DNA from: Trueperaceae bacterium
GTDB lineage: Bacteria > Deinococcota > Deinococci > Deinococcales > Trueperaceae
Reading direction: 5' to 3'
Length of the DNA stretch: 7,837 nt
Assembly (NCBI GenBank): GCA_011390455.1
Contig: JAABSI010000119.1
Coordinates: forward strand, 1 to 7,837
The notes beneath the pieces were generated by a model. It did not search any database. It worked only from the letters and a program-made list of their open reading frames with translations, and had not been told where the DNA came from. Positions within the stretch are counted from its first letter, which is position 1, and every line of letters starts with the position of its first letter. Shown here piece after piece: positions 6,689 to 7,837 of this stretch. The translations under genes and the position numbers were made by a program.

Positions 6689-6693
6689 GGAGG
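6689..6693 (+). promoter_or_regulatory. Ribosome binding site of the solute-binding protein gene
   Basis: GGAGG lies 5 nt before ATG 6699 and fixes that start. The start is confirmed by the signal peptide that begins immediately with MTRSLR. Confidence 0.8.
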
Positions 6694-6698
6694 CCTGC

Positions 6699-7837
6699 AT
6701 GACGCGTTCCCTTCGCACCTTCGCCCTGATCCTCGCCGCGGCGTTCCTCGCCTCGGGCCTGGCCCAGACGACCAACCTCACCTTCTGGAGCTGGCGCACC
6801 GAGGACGTCGCGGCCTACGAGCAGTTCATCGCCGCCTTCCACGCCGAGAACCCCGACATCGACGTCACCTTCACGCCCTACCTGAACACCGAGTACAACA
6901 CCATCGTCTCGACCGCGCTGCAGGGCGGCGGCGGCCCCGACATCGTCCACCTGCGCGCGTACGGCGGCATGGAGTCGCTGGCTCAGGCCGGCCTGCTCGT
7001 GCGGCTCGACGGCGAGGTCGCGGCGCTCGAGGGCTTCGACCCGGGCGTGCTGCTCGGCGCCACCAACCGCGCCGACGGCGGCGTGTACGGCGTCCCCTTC
7101 GCGCTGCAGACCGTCCAGGTGCTCTACAACATCGACATGTTCGAACGCCTTGGGCTCGAAGAACCCACCACCTGGGCCGAGCTCCTCGCGGTCGGCGACG
7201 CGCTCCAGGCCTCCGGCGTCTATGCCTTCGCCAACGGCACCAAGGACGGCTGGACCAACGAGACGCTCTTCGGCGCGGTCGGGCCCACCTTCTACGGCGG
7301 CACCGAGTTCTTCAACGCCATCACCGCTGGCGAGACCGACTTCACCGATCCGCGATTCAAGGCGGCCCTCGAGCGCATGGCGGCGCTGCGCCCCTACCTG
7401 GCCGACGACTACATGGGCGTCGGGTACACCGACATGCAGACGCTGTTCGCCTTCGAGCAGGCCGGCATGATGGCCGCCGGCTCGTACGAGCTGGGCAACA
7501 TGGCGAGCCTCAACCCCGACCTGCGGATCGGCTCCTTCGCGGTGCCGGCCGACGACGCCGCCACCCCGAGCGCCATCAGCTTCTACGTGGACGGCTCGTA
7601 CGGCATCAACGCCGCCAGCCCGCACCAAGAGGAAGCGATGCGCTTCATCGAGTTCCTGGCCAGCCAGGAGTTCGGTCAGATGTTCACCGACACGCTGCAG
7701 CAGATCTCGGCCGTCCCCGGCACCGAGCCGACCAGCCCGGCGCTCGCCGGCATGGTCGAGATGATGAACGAGCAGGGCACCCCGTACCTGATGCTCACCG
7801 CCTTCCGCTTCGGCACCCCGAGCGGCTCGACGCTCCT
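6699..7837 (+). CDS. Extracellular solute-binding protein family 1, ABC importer (3' partial)
   Basis: The frame is open to the window end, giving 379 residues with no stop. The N-terminus is a Sec signal peptide: MTRSLR, a hydrophobic core at about 7-19, and probable cleavage after GLA at residue 22. No lipobox cysteine is present, so the mature protein is not obviously a lipoprotein. The mature part begins with LTFWSWRTEDV (27-37), then FIAAFHAENPDIDVTF (43-58), LQGGGGPDIVHL (74-85, the family 1 signature region), VYGVPFALQTVQVLYNIDMF (129-148), TTWAELL (157-163) and FIEFLASQEFG (316-326). These are typical of sugar/oligosaccharide-binding members of about 400-450 residues, so only some tens of residues are missing. 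It delivers a solute, most likely a carbohydrate, to membrane permeases presumably encoded just beyond the window. Ligand type is inferred from family only. It has its own promoter and is not part of the enzyme operon. Confidence 0.9.
   Translation, partial: MTRSLRTFALILAAAFLASGLAQTTNLTFWSWRTEDVAAYEQFIAAFHAENPDIDVTFTPYLNTEYNTIVSTALQGGGGPDIVHLRAYGGMESLAQAGLLVRLDGEVAALEGFDPGVLLGATNRADGGVYGVPFALQTVQVLYNIDMFERLGLEEPTTWAELLAVGDALQASGVYAFANGTKDGWTNETLFGAVGPTFYGGTEFFNAITAGETDFTDPRFKAALERMAALRPYLADDYMGVGYTDMQTLFAFEQAGMMAAGSYELGNMASLNPDLRIGSFAVPADDAATPSAISFYVDGSYGINAASPHQEEAMRFIEFLASQEFGQMFTDTLQQISAVPGTEPTSPALAGMVEMMNEQGTPYLMLTAFRFGTPSGSTL

Larger units (their letters stand above)
6581..6698 (+). other. 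Intergenic region before the solute-binding protein gene
   Basis: These 118 nt are noticeably less GC-rich in their first 65 nt than the neighbouring genes. They carry a promoter (6589-6617), a small palindrome (6592-6601), a pair of GGTAC repeats in the spacer and -10 area (6599-6603 and 6610-6614), and a GC-rich hairpin in the presumed leader (CGCGGG 6664-6669 with CCCGCG 6679-6684, 9-nt loop). I see no terminator with a T-run for the upstream cyclase gene. Confidence 0.6.

Noticed and set aside
1..7837. Search for tRNA, rRNA, CRISPR arrays, insertion sequences, toxin-antitoxin or defence genes
   Set aside because: No regular spaced repeats, tRNA-like TTCGANTC context with cloverleaf, transposase motifs or such proteins were seen by eye.

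Overview
The window is a very GC-rich, densely packed bacterial segment in which every gene reads on the + strand. Third codon positions are strongly G/C, and three of the five internal operon starts are GTG. Gene style and protein flavour fit a high-GC lineage such as Deinococcota (Trueperaceae-like) or an actinobacterium. This is an impression from composition and protein resemblance, not a database result.

Positions 1-5057 hold a tightly coupled catabolic-looking operon. It starts with the 3' end of a probable GntR-type regulator. Then come a creatininase-family amidohydrolase, a ketopantoate-reductase-like NAD(P) dehydrogenase, a short-chain dehydrogenase/reductase, an M20 metallodipeptidase and an RraA/aldolase-like protein. 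Each of the five junctions overlaps: four by exactly 4 nt (ATGA or GTGA) and the last by 8 nt. No space exists for an internal promoter or terminator, so the six genes are very probably one translationally coupled transcript. Two amide-bond hydrolases, two oxidoreductases and an RraA/HMG-aldolase-fold protein suggest stepwise breakdown of a cyclic or peptide-like nitrogen compound. The substrate cannot be read from the sequence.

Positions 5058-5119 are a short gap with a possible promoter. It leads into a 486-residue PAS-GAF-GGDEF diguanylate cyclase with an intact active site and an intact I-site.

Positions 6581-6698 form a second intergenic region. It carries a good sigma70-like promoter (TTGACC, 17 nt, TACGCT) with a small operator-like palindrome over the -35, and a clear Shine-Dalgarno. 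It drives a family 1 extracellular solute-binding protein with a Sec signal peptide, whose 3' end lies beyond the window. This is presumably the first gene of an ABC importer locus.

No RNA gene, CRISPR array, insertion sequence or prophage feature was seen. The enzymes belong to known families. What looks least described is the particular five-enzyme cassette and the departures from family motifs in several of its members.
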